A program made the translations under genes and the position numbers. From JBFWWW01 sp050245975 (lineage in GTDB: Bacteria; Pseudomonadota; Alphaproteobacteria; Rhizobiales; Hyphomicrobiaceae), in NCBI GenBank assembly GCA_050245975.1, contig JBFWWW010000204.1:1-6378 (forward strand): a stretch of DNA of 6,378 nt, given 5' to 3'. This document shows, one piece after another, positions 1 through 6,240 of this stretch. The notes under the pieces were generated by a model. It saw nothing but the letters and a program-made list of their open reading frames with translations, was not told the DNA's origin and did no database searches. Each line of letters starts with the position of its first letter. Position 1 is the stretch's first letter.

Positions 1-937
1 CTCTGGCGAAACCCACCGCGTCGGTTCCACCGTGGCTTTTGATCGCGATCCCGTTGAGCCCGAGGAATGTCCCGCCGTTGCTGCGCCGCGGATCCATGCG
101 GTCCTTGAGGGCGGCAAAGCCGCTCCTGGCCAGAACCGCCCCCGCCCTGGCGAGCCAGGAACTCGTCATGGCCTCGCGCAGGTACGTGGCCATCTGCTTG
201 GCGGTTCCCTCAGCCGTCTTGATGGCGATGTTGCCGGCAAAGCCCTCGACGACGACGACGTCGACGACACCCTTGCCGATCTCGTCGGCCTCTACGAAGC
301 CCCGGTAGTCGATGGCGATATCGGTCTGCTTCAGCCAGGCGTGAGCCTGCTTCACTTCCTCGACGCCCTTGATTTCCTCCGACCCGACATTCAGAAGGCC
401 GACGATGGGGCGCTCGACGCGGAACAGGGCGCGCGCCATGGCGGCCCCCATCAGCGCGTAGTCGCAGAGCTGGCGCGCATCGGCTCCGATATTGGCGCCC
501 ACGTCGAGCACGATGGCGGGGCGCTTGATGGTCGGCCACTGGGCCGCGATGGCGGGCCGGTCGATGCCGGGCATGGTCTTGAGGCACAGCTTGGCCATCG
601 CCATGAGCGCGCCGGTGTTGCCCGCCGACACCGCGAAGTCTGCTTCCTTCTTCTGCACGGCTTCGAGCGCCAGCCAGAGGTTGGAGGCACGGCCCCGCCG
701 CACCGCCTGGCTCGGCTTGTCGTCCATCGCGACCACGACGTCGGAGTGGATGATCGTCGAGACGGCGGCCAGATCCGGGTGCCGCTGCAGCTCCGCGGCG
801 ATGACCTGCTCGCGACCGAACAGCTGGAAGCGGACGTTCTTGTAGCGCGCCAGCGCAATGGCTGCGCCGGGTATGACAACAGCGGGGCCGAAGTCTCCCC
901 CCATCGCATCGAGCGCAATGATGCGTGGTTTCCCCAT
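1..937 (-). CDS. plsX: Phosphate acyltransferase PlsX, 3' end cut by window edge
   Basis: PlsX converts acyl-ACP and inorganic phosphate to acyl-phosphate, the donor used by PlsY to acylate glycerol-3-phosphate in phospholipid synthesis; it is a peripheral membrane enzyme. Reading the minus strand from the ATG at 937 gives 312 codons with no stop before the edge. Visible family motifs are LDAMGGD (residues 9-15), SAGNTGAL (104-111), LDVGANIGAD (144-153), NVGSEEIKG (183-191), EGFAGNIAIKTAEGT (231-245) and RRSNGGTFLG (284-293). Full PlsX proteins are about 340-355 residues, so roughly 30-45 C-terminal residues lie outside. The ATG at 937 was chosen because it puts the conserved LDAMGGD at the usual distance from the N terminus; the ribosome binding site is weak (a GGGG about 11 nt upstream). 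It follows the DUF177 gene on the same strand after 137 bp. In many alphaproteobacteria fabH and ihfA come next, but that part is not in view. Confidence 0.97.
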   Translation of the reverse strand, partial: MGKPRIIALDAMGGDFGPAVVIPGAAIALARYKNVRFQLFGREQVIAAELQRHPDLAAVSTIIHSDVVVAMDDKPSQAVRRGRASNLWLALEAVQKKEADFAVSAGNTGALMAMAKLCLKTMPGIDRPAIAAQWPTIKRPAIVLDVGANIGADARQLCDYALMGAAMARALFRVERPIVGLLNVGSEEIKGVEEVKQAHAWLKQTDIAIDYRGFVEADEIGKGVVDVVVVEGFAGNIAIKTAEGTAKQMATYLREAMTSSWLARAGAVLARSGFAALKDRMDPRRSNGGTFLGLNGIAIKSHGGTDAVGFAR

Positions 938-944
938 GCGGATG

Positions 945-1004
945 TCAGCCCCGATGCCTGTCCCCCGAAGGCCGTTGCCGACGGGGCGTTGTTTGCTTTT
1001 TCAT
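945..1004 (-). other. Tiny basic ORF in the gap before plsX, probably not a gene
   Basis: A minus-strand ORF of 19 codons (MKKQTTPRRQRPSGDRHRG, TGA stop at 945-947) lies between the DUF177 stop and the plsX start. It is strongly basic and occupies the place where rpmF (ribosomal protein L32) sits in the classical yceD-rpmF-plsX operon. It is far too short for L32 (about 57-60 residues), lacks the rest of that protein, and has no clear Shine-Dalgarno sequence. Chance, an operon-leader peptide or an rpmF relic are the options; chance is the most likely. Confidence 0.12.
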
Positions 1005-1024
1005 GCCGACGGCAAGGCCGCCCG

Positions 1025-1052
1025 AAAATACCGCTTCGGTGCCGTGACACAA
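1025..1052 (-). promoter_or_regulatory. Weak candidate promoter for plsX
   Basis: Read on the minus strand, TTGTGT (1052-1047) and TATTTT (1030-1025) are separated by 16 nt, giving 3/6 and 4/6 matches to the sigma-70 consensus in an otherwise GC-rich region. It lies about 90 nt upstream of the plsX start, inside the unusually wide 137-bp gap after the DUF177 gene. The match is weak; plsX may instead be read only from the upstream operon promoter. Confidence 0.2.
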
Positions 1053-1074
1053 CCGTATTTCGCGCAAGCAGGAT

Positions 1075-1611
1075 TCACGTCTTGTTCTTGAGGCGCGCCA
1101 GTGCGGCGAATGGTCCACCCTGAGTTTCGGTCTGCGTTTCGGTACCGGTTTTCCCCTCATCCTTCCAGTCGAAGGTCACACCCGGCTTGCGCGGATAAGG
1201 ATCAAGGGCATCCGCCAGATGCTCATAGACCACTCGGCCGGCTTCGATCCGGTCGTCGATGATGGGCTCGGGATCCAGTTCGTCATCCACCTCAACGACG
1301 GCCGCATCGAGCGGAACGATATCCTCGGCCGGCCAGAACACCGCCTCGACCGAGGCCTTGACGTGATTCTCAACCGGTTCGAGCGTCACCACGCAGGATT
1401 GCACCACCCGAGCCGAGACCGCGCCGTGCATCAGATACCGCCCCTCGATGAGCGGGCGGATCGTGTAACGCGCCTCGAGCTCGCGGCAGTCGAGGAGGCC
1501 AAGCGCCTTGGCGACATCGGCGCGCTCCTCCGGGGAGGCGCGGCGCGAGATATCGAGACCGGCCTCGGGAATGTCACGCAGCCGATGCACCCATTCCGAC
1601 AACTGGGTCAT
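1075..1611 (-). CDS. DUF177 / YceD-family protein
   Basis: This is a 178-residue protein of the DUF177 (YceD) family. In the family's best-studied setting the gene is linked to rpmF and plsX, and homologues have been tied to 23S rRNA accumulation; the molecular role here is inferred from family only. Diagnostic segments are CVVTLEPV (residues 73-80), an acidic stretch ending in ELDPEPI (111-117), YEHLADALDPYPRKPG (129-144) and a C-terminal PFAALARLK (167-175), all typical of alphaproteobacterial members. It is soluble, with no signal peptide or membrane segment. The ATG at 1611 is fixed by a 4-bp ATGA overlap with the stop of the upstream chaperone gene, which implies translational coupling. 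The segment TETQTETQ (157-164) comes from a short DNA duplication in a low-conservation linker. plsX follows after 137 bp, with no rpmF between. Confidence 0.92.
   Translation of the reverse strand: MTQLSEWVHRLRDIPEAGLDISRRASPEERADVAKALGLLDCRELEARYTIRPLIEGRYLMHGAVSARVVQSCVVTLEPVENHVKASVEAVFWPAEDIVPLDAAVVEVDDELDPEPIIDDRIEAGRVVYEHLADALDPYPRKPGVTFDWKDEGKTGTETQTETQGGPFAALARLKNKT
1120..1143. repeat. 12-bp tandem duplication inside the DUF177 gene
   Basis: Two adjacent 12-bp units (1120-1131 and 1132-1143) match at 11 of 12 positions. The unit length is a multiple of three, so the reading frame is kept and the units encode TETQ-TETQ in the linker before the C-terminal PFAALARLK motif. It looks like a recent replication-slippage duplication. 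Confidence 0.7.
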
Positions 1612-2165
1612 GGTGACACCCGTGCGCGTCTGCCGTCCGCGGATGGCCTCGGGAATACGGCGCCGGCGCCGCCAGCATTCAACAGGTCCTGCGTGGCCAG
1701 GCGGTCGCGCGCGGCGCGCGCATAGTCCGCCAGGTCGGCGACATGAACACCGGCGCCGAGCCTCCCGACATGCCGCGCGAGCGCCGCATCGAGTGCCATG
1801 GGATCGGCATCCCGCCAGGATTGCATATAGTCGCGATGGCGATCGAATACGGCGGCGGCGGCCTTGCGGACCTTGCGCGGCACGGCAAGGTCGCCGGTAC
1901 CCATCTCTCGCAACCCATCGTCCATGTCGATGACAAACGCCTCGGTCAGGGCTCGAGCGGCCTCGCGGGCATCGTTCCCTGCAACCTGGAGGCGGTCAAG
2001 AACCAGCACCAGATGCAGCACGATCAGCTCCAGCCGCCCTTCCGGCGAGTCCGGGACTCCGAGACGGTCATAGAAAAATTCGTCGCGGGCCTGGGTCACA
2101 ATCGAGCCATAAAGCTCCCGTGCATTGTGCCGGACTTTCCGCTTTTGCTTGAGCCATGCCAGCAT
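1608..2165 (-). CDS. Ubiquinol-cytochrome c chaperone (CBP3-like) family protein
   Basis: This 185-residue protein belongs to the ubiquinol-cytochrome c chaperone family, relatives of mitochondrial Cbp3/UQCC1, which binds newly made cytochrome b and promotes cytochrome bc1 assembly. A bacterial role in bc1 maturation is an inference from family. Recognisable segments are the helical N-terminal part with NARELYGSIVTQAR (residues 14-27), FFYDRLGVPD (30-39), GRLELIVLHLVLVLDRL (43-59) and the signature FVIDMDDGLREMGTGD (77-92) followed by VPRKVRK (95-101). It has no signal peptide, consistent with a cytoplasmic or membrane-surface protein. The ATG at 2165 has a plausible AAAGGAA about 12 nt upstream. 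It appears to be the first gene of the minus-strand operon; its TGA overlaps the next gene's ATG by 4 bp. The C-terminal 25 or so residues are low in complexity and unlikely to be conserved. Confidence 0.9.
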   Translation of the reverse strand: MLAWLKQKRKVRHNARELYGSIVTQARDEFFYDRLGVPDSPEGRLELIVLHLVLVLDRLQVAGNDAREAARALTEAFVIDMDDGLREMGTGDLAVPRKVRKAAAAVFDRHRDYMQSWRDADPMALDAALARHVGRLGAGVHVADLADYARAARDRLATQDLLNAGGAGAVFPRPSADGRRARVSP

Positions 2166-2209
2166 GGTTTGCGCGTGTTCCTTTCAATCCATCCGGCGTA
2201 TTCAGTGGG

Positions 2210-2227
2210 GGATGGCGGGGGCCATCC
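2210..2227. repeat. Perfect 7-bp inverted repeat in the divergent promoter region
   Basis: GGATGGC (2210-2216) and GCCATCC (2221-2227) are exact inverted copies around a GGGG spacer. A further half-like CCATCC lies at 2189-2194. The element sits between the divergent starts of the chaperone gene (2165) and bamE (2304), next to a possible -35 element TTGAAA (2229-2234) on the plus strand. It could be an operator, or a hairpin in the leader of the chaperone mRNA; nothing in the sequence decides between these, and no T-tract follows it on either strand. Confidence 0.4.
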
Positions 2228-2303
2228 GTTGAAAAGCTGTAAATCCTCGGATAGCCGAATGAGATGGAACGGCAGTTGGCGATTCGCGAGGGGTAACGCA
2301 ACG

Positions 2304-2786
2304 ATGCGAAGCAGGCGACTTGCTGCCGCGCGGCTCACCGGCAACGGTGGGCTCATGCGCCAGATGGCGCTCGGCGCGCTGCTCGGGCTCGGCGTGGCCG
2401 GCTGCTCGGAAACGGTGACGAAGCACGGGCATCAGTTCCAGGAAAACGAGGTCCAGCAGGTGCACCCTGGCATGGGCCAGGAGCAGGTCAAGGGCATCCT
2501 GGGCACGCCGACGACGACAGCCACCGTTAGTGGCGGCTCGGCATTCTATTATATCAGCAGCACGCAAGGGCAGACTGCGTTCTTCAAGCCGGTGGAGAAG
2601 GACCGCAAGGTTCTCGTCGTCTACTTCAACCCGATGGGTTCCGTCGATCGCGTGGCCAACTACGGCCTGCAGGACGGCAAGGTGATCAACATCGCCACCC
2701 GCGAAACACCCAGTCACGCGCGTGACGAGGGCATCCTCAAGGCTCTGTTCCGCAATCTCGGAACGAAGCAGCTCGGCCTGGAATAG
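2304..2786 (+). CDS. bamE: Outer membrane protein assembly factor BamE (SmpA/OmlA) lipoprotein
   Basis: BamE is the small lipoprotein that stabilises the BAM complex inserting beta-barrel proteins into the outer membrane. The protein has a lipoprotein signal peptide with lipobox VAGC; the acylated cysteine (codon 2403-2405) is residue 34. The SmpA/OmlA domain follows: VHPGMGQEQVKGILGTP (53-69), FYYISS (81-86), VLVVYFNPMGSVDRVANYGLQDG (103-125) and an alphaproteobacterial-type tail with TRETPSHARDEGILKALFRNLG (132-153). The start at 2304 (160 residues) has GAGGGG 10 nt upstream; an in-frame ATG at 2355 would give a more typical 16-residue signal peptide but has a poorly spaced ribosome binding site. 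The open frame extends upstream to 1743, but that part is antisense to the chaperone gene and is not coding. It diverges from the chaperone operon and converges on hppA. Confidence 0.93.
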   Translation: MRSRRLAAARLTGNGGLMRQMALGALLGLGVAGCSETVTKHGHQFQENEVQQVHPGMGQEQVKGILGTPTTTATVSGGSAFYYISSTQGQTAFFKPVEKDRKVLVVYFNPMGSVDRVANYGLQDGKVINIATRETPSHARDEGILKALFRNLGTKQLGLE

Positions 2787-2804
2787 CCGCGCCCTCCATC
2801 CTCC

Positions 2805-2837
2805 GAAAGAAAAAGGACCCCGCAAGTCGCGGGGTCC
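2805..2837 (-). terminator. Rho-independent terminator of hppA
   Basis: A perfect 9-bp stem (2815-2823 with 2829-2837) around a 5-nt loop is followed on the minus strand by TTTTTCTTTC (2814-2805), 19 nt past the hppA stop. This is a textbook intrinsic terminator for hppA. On the plus strand the same hairpin lies 28 nt beyond the bamE stop but is followed by a less T-rich tract (CTTCGGTTT), so it may also stop bamE transcripts less efficiently. Confidence 0.9.
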
Positions 2838-2855
2838 CTTCGGTTTCTGCAGCCT

Positions 2856-4997
2856 TCAAGATCCGTGCGCCAGAACCGCCAGCAGCAGCAGCGCAACGAT
2901 GTTCGTGATCTTGATCATCGGATTGACGGCCGGACCGGCGGTATCCTTGTAGGGGTCGCCGACCGTATCGCCGGTCACCGACGCCTTGTGCGCCTCGGTG
3001 CCCTTGACGTGCTTGACGCCATCCTTGTCGACGAAGCCGTCCTCGAAGGCCTTCTTGGCGTTGTCCCAGGCGCCGCCGCCAGCCGTCATCGACACGGCAA
3101 CGAAGAGGCCCGTAACGATCACGCCGAGCAGCATCGCGCCCAGCGCGGCAAAGGCATTGCCCGTGCCCGCGATCCATTTGACCACGTAGAAGCAGACGAT
3201 CGGCGACAGCACCGGCAGCAGCGACGGGATGATCATTTCCTTGATCGCGGCCCGCGTCAGCATGTCCACCGCGCGCGCATAGTCGGGCTTGTCCGTGCCC
3301 TTCATGATGCCGGGCTTCTCGCGGAACTGGCGACGCACCTCCTCGACGACGGCGCTGCCGGCCCGGCCCACGGCCGTCATGGCGATACCGCCGAACAGGT
3401 ACGGCAGCAGGCCGCCGAACAGCAGGCCGACGACGACGTACGGGTTCGACAGCGAGAAATCGACCGTCAGGTTGTGGAACAGCGACCCCGGCTTTGCCTG
3501 GCTGATGAAGAACCGCAGGTCCTCGTTGTAGGCCGCAAACAGCACCAGCGCGCCGAGGCCCGCCGAGCCGATGGCGTAACCCTTGGTCACCGCCTTCGTC
3601 GTGTTGCCGACCGCATCGAGCGCATCGGTCGTCTTGCGGATCTCCTTCGGCAGACCGGCCATCTCCGCGATGCCGCCGGCGTTGTCGGTGACAGGACCGA
3701 AGGCATCGAGCGCGACAACCACGCCGGCAACCGAGAGCATGCTCGTCACCGCGATGGCGATGCCGAATAGCCCCGCCAGCTTGAACGATACGATGATGCC
3801 CGCGATGATGATGATCGCCGGCAGCGCCGTCGCCTCGAGCGACACGGCGAGACCCTGGATCACGTTGGTGCCGTGCCCCGTCACGGAAGCCTGACTGATG
3901 GACCGCACAGGGCGGTAGCCGACGCCGGTGTAGTACTCCGTCACGACGATGATTGCGGCCGTCACAAGAAGGCCGACGACGCCGCACCAGAAGAGGTCGC
4001 GACCGGTAAAGGCGATGCCGCGCGCATTGAAGGTCGTGCCCATGCCGAGCAGCGCGTCGGTGATCGGCCAAAGCAGGATGACCGAGAGGACGCCCGTGGC
4101 GATGAAGCCCTTGTAGAGGGCGCCCATGATCGACTGGTTGGCGCCGAGGCGGACAAAGAATGTCCCGACGATCGACGTCACCACGCCGGCCGCGCAAACC
4201 GCCAGCGGGAACAGCATCATGTTGCCGACGACCGGCTGGCCGTTGAAGTAGATGGCCGCCAGCACCATGGTCGCGACCACGGTGACGGCGTAGGTCTCGA
4301 ACAGGTCGGCCGCCATGCCGGCGCAGTCGCCAACGTTGTCGCCGACGTTGTCGGCGATGGTTGCGGGATTGCGCGGATCATCCTCCGGGATGCCCGCCTC
4401 GACCTTGCCGACGAGATCACCGCCAACGTCCGCGCCCTTGGTGAAGATGCCACCGCCAAGACGCGCGAAGATGGAGATCAGCGACGCGCCGAAGCCCAGC
4501 GCGACCAGCGCATCGACGACCGTGCGGCTCGTCGATGGGTGCCCGAGGATATGGGTGAGGAAGGCGTAGTAGCAGACGACGCCGAGAAGCGCGAGACCGG
4601 CAACGAGAAGACCCGTCACCGCACCGGCGCGGAAAGCCATCGACAGCCCTTCGGCAAGCGACCGCGTCGCCGCCTGCGCCGTGCGGACGTTCGCCCGGAC
4701 CGAGACCAGCATGCCGATGAACCCGGCCACGCCCGAAAGTACGGCGCCGATCAGGAACCCGATCGCCACCAGCCAGCCGAGCAGGACACCGACAATCACG
4801 AAGATGACCGCGCCCGCGATGGCGATGGTCGTGTACTGACGCGTCAGGTAGGCCTGCGCGCCTTCCTGAATGGCGGCAGCAATTTCCTGCATGCGCGCCG
4901 TGCCGGCATCCGCCGCCATCACGGCCCGGACGGTGAACACACCGTACAGGATGGAAAGCGCGCCGGCGGCGATGATCGCCCAAATTACATTGGTCAT
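2856..4997 (-). CDS. hppA: K+-insensitive membrane-bound proton-pumping pyrophosphatase
   Basis: This 713-residue integral membrane protein hydrolyses pyrophosphate and pumps protons across the cytoplasmic membrane. It has many hydrophobic helices, as expected for the 16-helix H+-PPase fold, and a normal length. Substrate and Mg2+ ligands are in place: D190, D194, K198 and E205 in the GADVGGDLVGKVE region, D216/D220/D224 in DNVGDNVGD, D438 and N465, and D677/D681/K684/D685 in GDTVGDPYKD. In GNTTKAVTKG (464-473), K468 and T471 mark the K+-independent class; K+-dependent enzymes carry Ala and Gly/Ala there. Gate-region residues R179, D231, E234 and K696 are present. The ATG at 4997 was chosen because MTNVIWAI starts the first membrane helix and GAGGGGGA lies 11 nt upstream; the open frame runs 64 codons further up without family similarity. 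It ends 19 nt before a strong terminator and lies 201 bp downstream of thiL. Confidence 0.97.
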   Translation of the reverse strand: MTNVIWAIIAAGALSILYGVFTVRAVMAADAGTARMQEIAAAIQEGAQAYLTRQYTTIAIAGAVIFVIVGVLLGWLVAIGFLIGAVLSGVAGFIGMLVSVRANVRTAQAATRSLAEGLSMAFRAGAVTGLLVAGLALLGVVCYYAFLTHILGHPSTSRTVVDALVALGFGASLISIFARLGGGIFTKGADVGGDLVGKVEAGIPEDDPRNPATIADNVGDNVGDCAGMAADLFETYAVTVVATMVLAAIYFNGQPVVGNMMLFPLAVCAAGVVTSIVGTFFVRLGANQSIMGALYKGFIATGVLSVILLWPITDALLGMGTTFNARGIAFTGRDLFWCGVVGLLVTAAIIVVTEYYTGVGYRPVRSISQASVTGHGTNVIQGLAVSLEATALPAIIIIAGIIVSFKLAGLFGIAIAVTSMLSVAGVVVALDAFGPVTDNAGGIAEMAGLPKEIRKTTDALDAVGNTTKAVTKGYAIGSAGLGALVLFAAYNEDLRFFISQAKPGSLFHNLTVDFSLSNPYVVVGLLFGGLLPYLFGGIAMTAVGRAGSAVVEEVRRQFREKPGIMKGTDKPDYARAVDMLTRAAIKEMIIPSLLPVLSPIVCFYVVKWIAGTGNAFAALGAMLLGVIVTGLFVAVSMTAGGGAWDNAKKAFEDGFVDKDGVKHVKGTEAHKASVTGDTVGDPYKDTAGPAVNPMIKITNIVALLLLAVLAHGS

Positions 4998-5043
4998 GGT
5001 CGAAGGAGTCCCCCTCTTGGTCACCCTTGGGTATTTTGAATGC

Positions 5044-5070
5044 ACAGCCGATACGGCGGGCTTTGGCTGT
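5044..5070. repeat. 6-bp inverted repeat in the hppA leader
   Basis: ACAGCC (5044-5049) and GGCTGT (5065-5070) are exact inverted copies around a 15-nt spacer, about 47 nt upstream of the hppA start. A second short one, ACCC-TT-GGGT at 5023-5032, lies just before the ribosome binding site. They could fold in the hppA leader RNA, but short repeats of this size occur by chance in GC-rich DNA. No convincing -35/-10 pair is visible in the 201-bp gap. Confidence 0.25.
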
Positions 5071-5198
5071 CCCGCAACACAACCAACGGCTGAATATGCC
5101 CCCAGGGTTGGATTCGCGCGCGACCATGCCAAAACTGCGGCCGTCTTGCAACACTCCCGCAACAGGGGAATTGCACAATTACGCCGCACGCCGGCGGC

Positions 5199-6224
5199 CT
5201 AGCGGGGCGGCCCGAAGTGGTCCCAGCCGCCGCCCTCGATTTCGATCCTGCGGCCGTCGCGGTCGAGAACGGCAACGGCCGGTGTACCGGCGAACATCGC
5301 CCCGATCCGCGTCATCGCGACCGATGCACGCGCGGCAGCATCCAGAAACGCCGTTTCCCGGTCCGCGGGCACCGTACAAAGCACCTCGTAGTCGTCCCCT
5401 GCCGCCATGAGCCGGGCAAGCCGCGGGGGATCGGCCGTGACGATGGCACGCGCCGGGGGAGAGAGGGGAACCTGATCGGCAAACAGTCGTCCGGCGCACC
5501 CCGAGGCTCGGCACAGCCGCCCGAAATCCTTCACCAGCCCGTCGGATACGTCCATCGCCGCAGTGGCGTGATCCCTGAGCGCCTGCCTCAGCGCCAGCCG
5601 GGGCTGCGGCCGCGAATAGCGCTGTTCCAGGTCTGTCCGTGCCGCCACATCGATCGGCCAGCCCGTCCCGCCGCCGCGGCAGCTCTCCAATCCCAGTCCC
5701 GCATCTCCGATCGTACCGGAGACGAAGACGCCATCGTCAGGCCGCGCGCCCGTCCTCGCCACAAGCCGTCCTGTGGGAACCGCACCGATGATCGTGATGG
5801 AGATCGAAAGCGGACCCGGGCGAACGTCGGTATCGCCGCCGATGAGGTGGCAGCCAAACGCCGATTGAGCGTCCGCCAGACCGGAAACAAATGCCGCCAT
5901 CCAGCTGCGCGCAGGCACGACCGGGAACGACAGCGCCATCAGGTACGCGCGCGGCTCGGCGCCCTTCGCGGCGAGGTCGGAGACATTGACCGCCAGCGCC
6001 TTCCACGCCACGTCTTGCGGCGCCGTGCCGGGCAGGAAATGAACCCCCTCGGCGACCGGATCGGTCTTGAGCACAAAATCAGCGCCGGGTTCGGGTGGGA
6101 GAATGGCACAGTCGTCCGCCAGCATCTGGCTGCCGGCGAACCCGCGCGACAGCGGGGCCAGGTACTCCCGGATGAAATCGTCCTCGCTGCGGATCGGCTC
6201 GTGCGGCACTTGCATATCCGTCAT
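5199..6224 (-). CDS. thiL: Thiamine-monophosphate kinase ThiL
   Basis: ThiL phosphorylates thiamine monophosphate with ATP to give thiamine diphosphate, the active cofactor, in the cytoplasm. The 341-residue product shows the AIR-synthase-like fold motifs in order: ADDCAIL (36-42) with the metal-binding acidic pair, KTDPVAEGVHF (53-63), NVSDLAAKGAEPRAYLMALSFP (80-101), GGDT (129-132), SGTIGDAGLGL (169-179), AMDVSDGLVKDFGRL (223-237), AGDDYEVLC (275-283) and a C-terminal GGGWDHF (331-337). Length is normal for the family. The ATG at 6224 lies 16 nt after the nusB stop with no good ribosome binding site, suggesting translation by reinitiation after nusB; the in-frame ATG at 6215 (Met4) is an alternative. 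The nusB-thiL pair is a common operon arrangement in proteobacteria. The TAG stop at 5199 precedes a 201-bp gap to hppA. Confidence 0.96.
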   Translation of the reverse strand: MTDMQVPHEPIRSEDDFIREYLAPLSRGFAGSQMLADDCAILPPEPGADFVLKTDPVAEGVHFLPGTAPQDVAWKALAVNVSDLAAKGAEPRAYLMALSFPVVPARSWMAAFVSGLADAQSAFGCHLIGGDTDVRPGPLSISITIIGAVPTGRLVARTGARPDDGVFVSGTIGDAGLGLESCRGGGTGWPIDVAARTDLEQRYSRPQPRLALRQALRDHATAAMDVSDGLVKDFGRLCRASGCAGRLFADQVPLSPPARAIVTADPPRLARLMAAGDDYEVLCTVPADRETAFLDAAARASVAMTRIGAMFAGTPAVAVLDRDGRRIEIEGGGWDHFGPPR

Positions 6225-6240
6225 CGGCGCCAGCAGCGGC

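Noticed and set aside
32..1123. 363-codon plus-strand ORF opposite plsX
   Set aside because: It is antisense to plsX, whose translation matches the family motifs throughout; the plus-strand product has no recognisable domain and a composition typical of antisense frames in GC-rich DNA.
1743..2303. Upstream extension of the bamE open frame
   Set aside because: It lies antisense to the chaperone gene and would put a long non-secretory segment before a clear lipoprotein signal peptide.
2202..2825. 207-codon minus-strand ORF covering bamE
   Set aside because: It is antisense to bamE, has no domain, and runs through the terminator; bamE is clearly the coding strand.
2737..4197. 486-codon minus-strand ORF in another frame of hppA
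   Set aside because: The product is an Arg/Gly-rich frame shadow with no membrane helices, while the hppA frame encodes an intact pyrophosphatase.
3873..5039. 388-codon plus-strand ORF (with a second at 2865-3770) opposite hppA
   Set aside because: Both are shadow frames of hppA: very rich in Asp, Arg, His and Gly, without any family motif, and the hppA frame is fully supported residue by residue.
4998..5189. 64-codon N-terminal extension of the hppA frame
   Set aside because: It has no similarity to the family, and the ATG at 4997 has a ribosome binding site and opens directly into the first membrane helix.
5183..5198. GCCGC/GCGGC hairpin directly after the thiL stop as a terminator
   Set aside because: The stem is only 5 bp with a 6-nt loop, and no T-tract follows on the minus strand, so it does not qualify as an intrinsic terminator.
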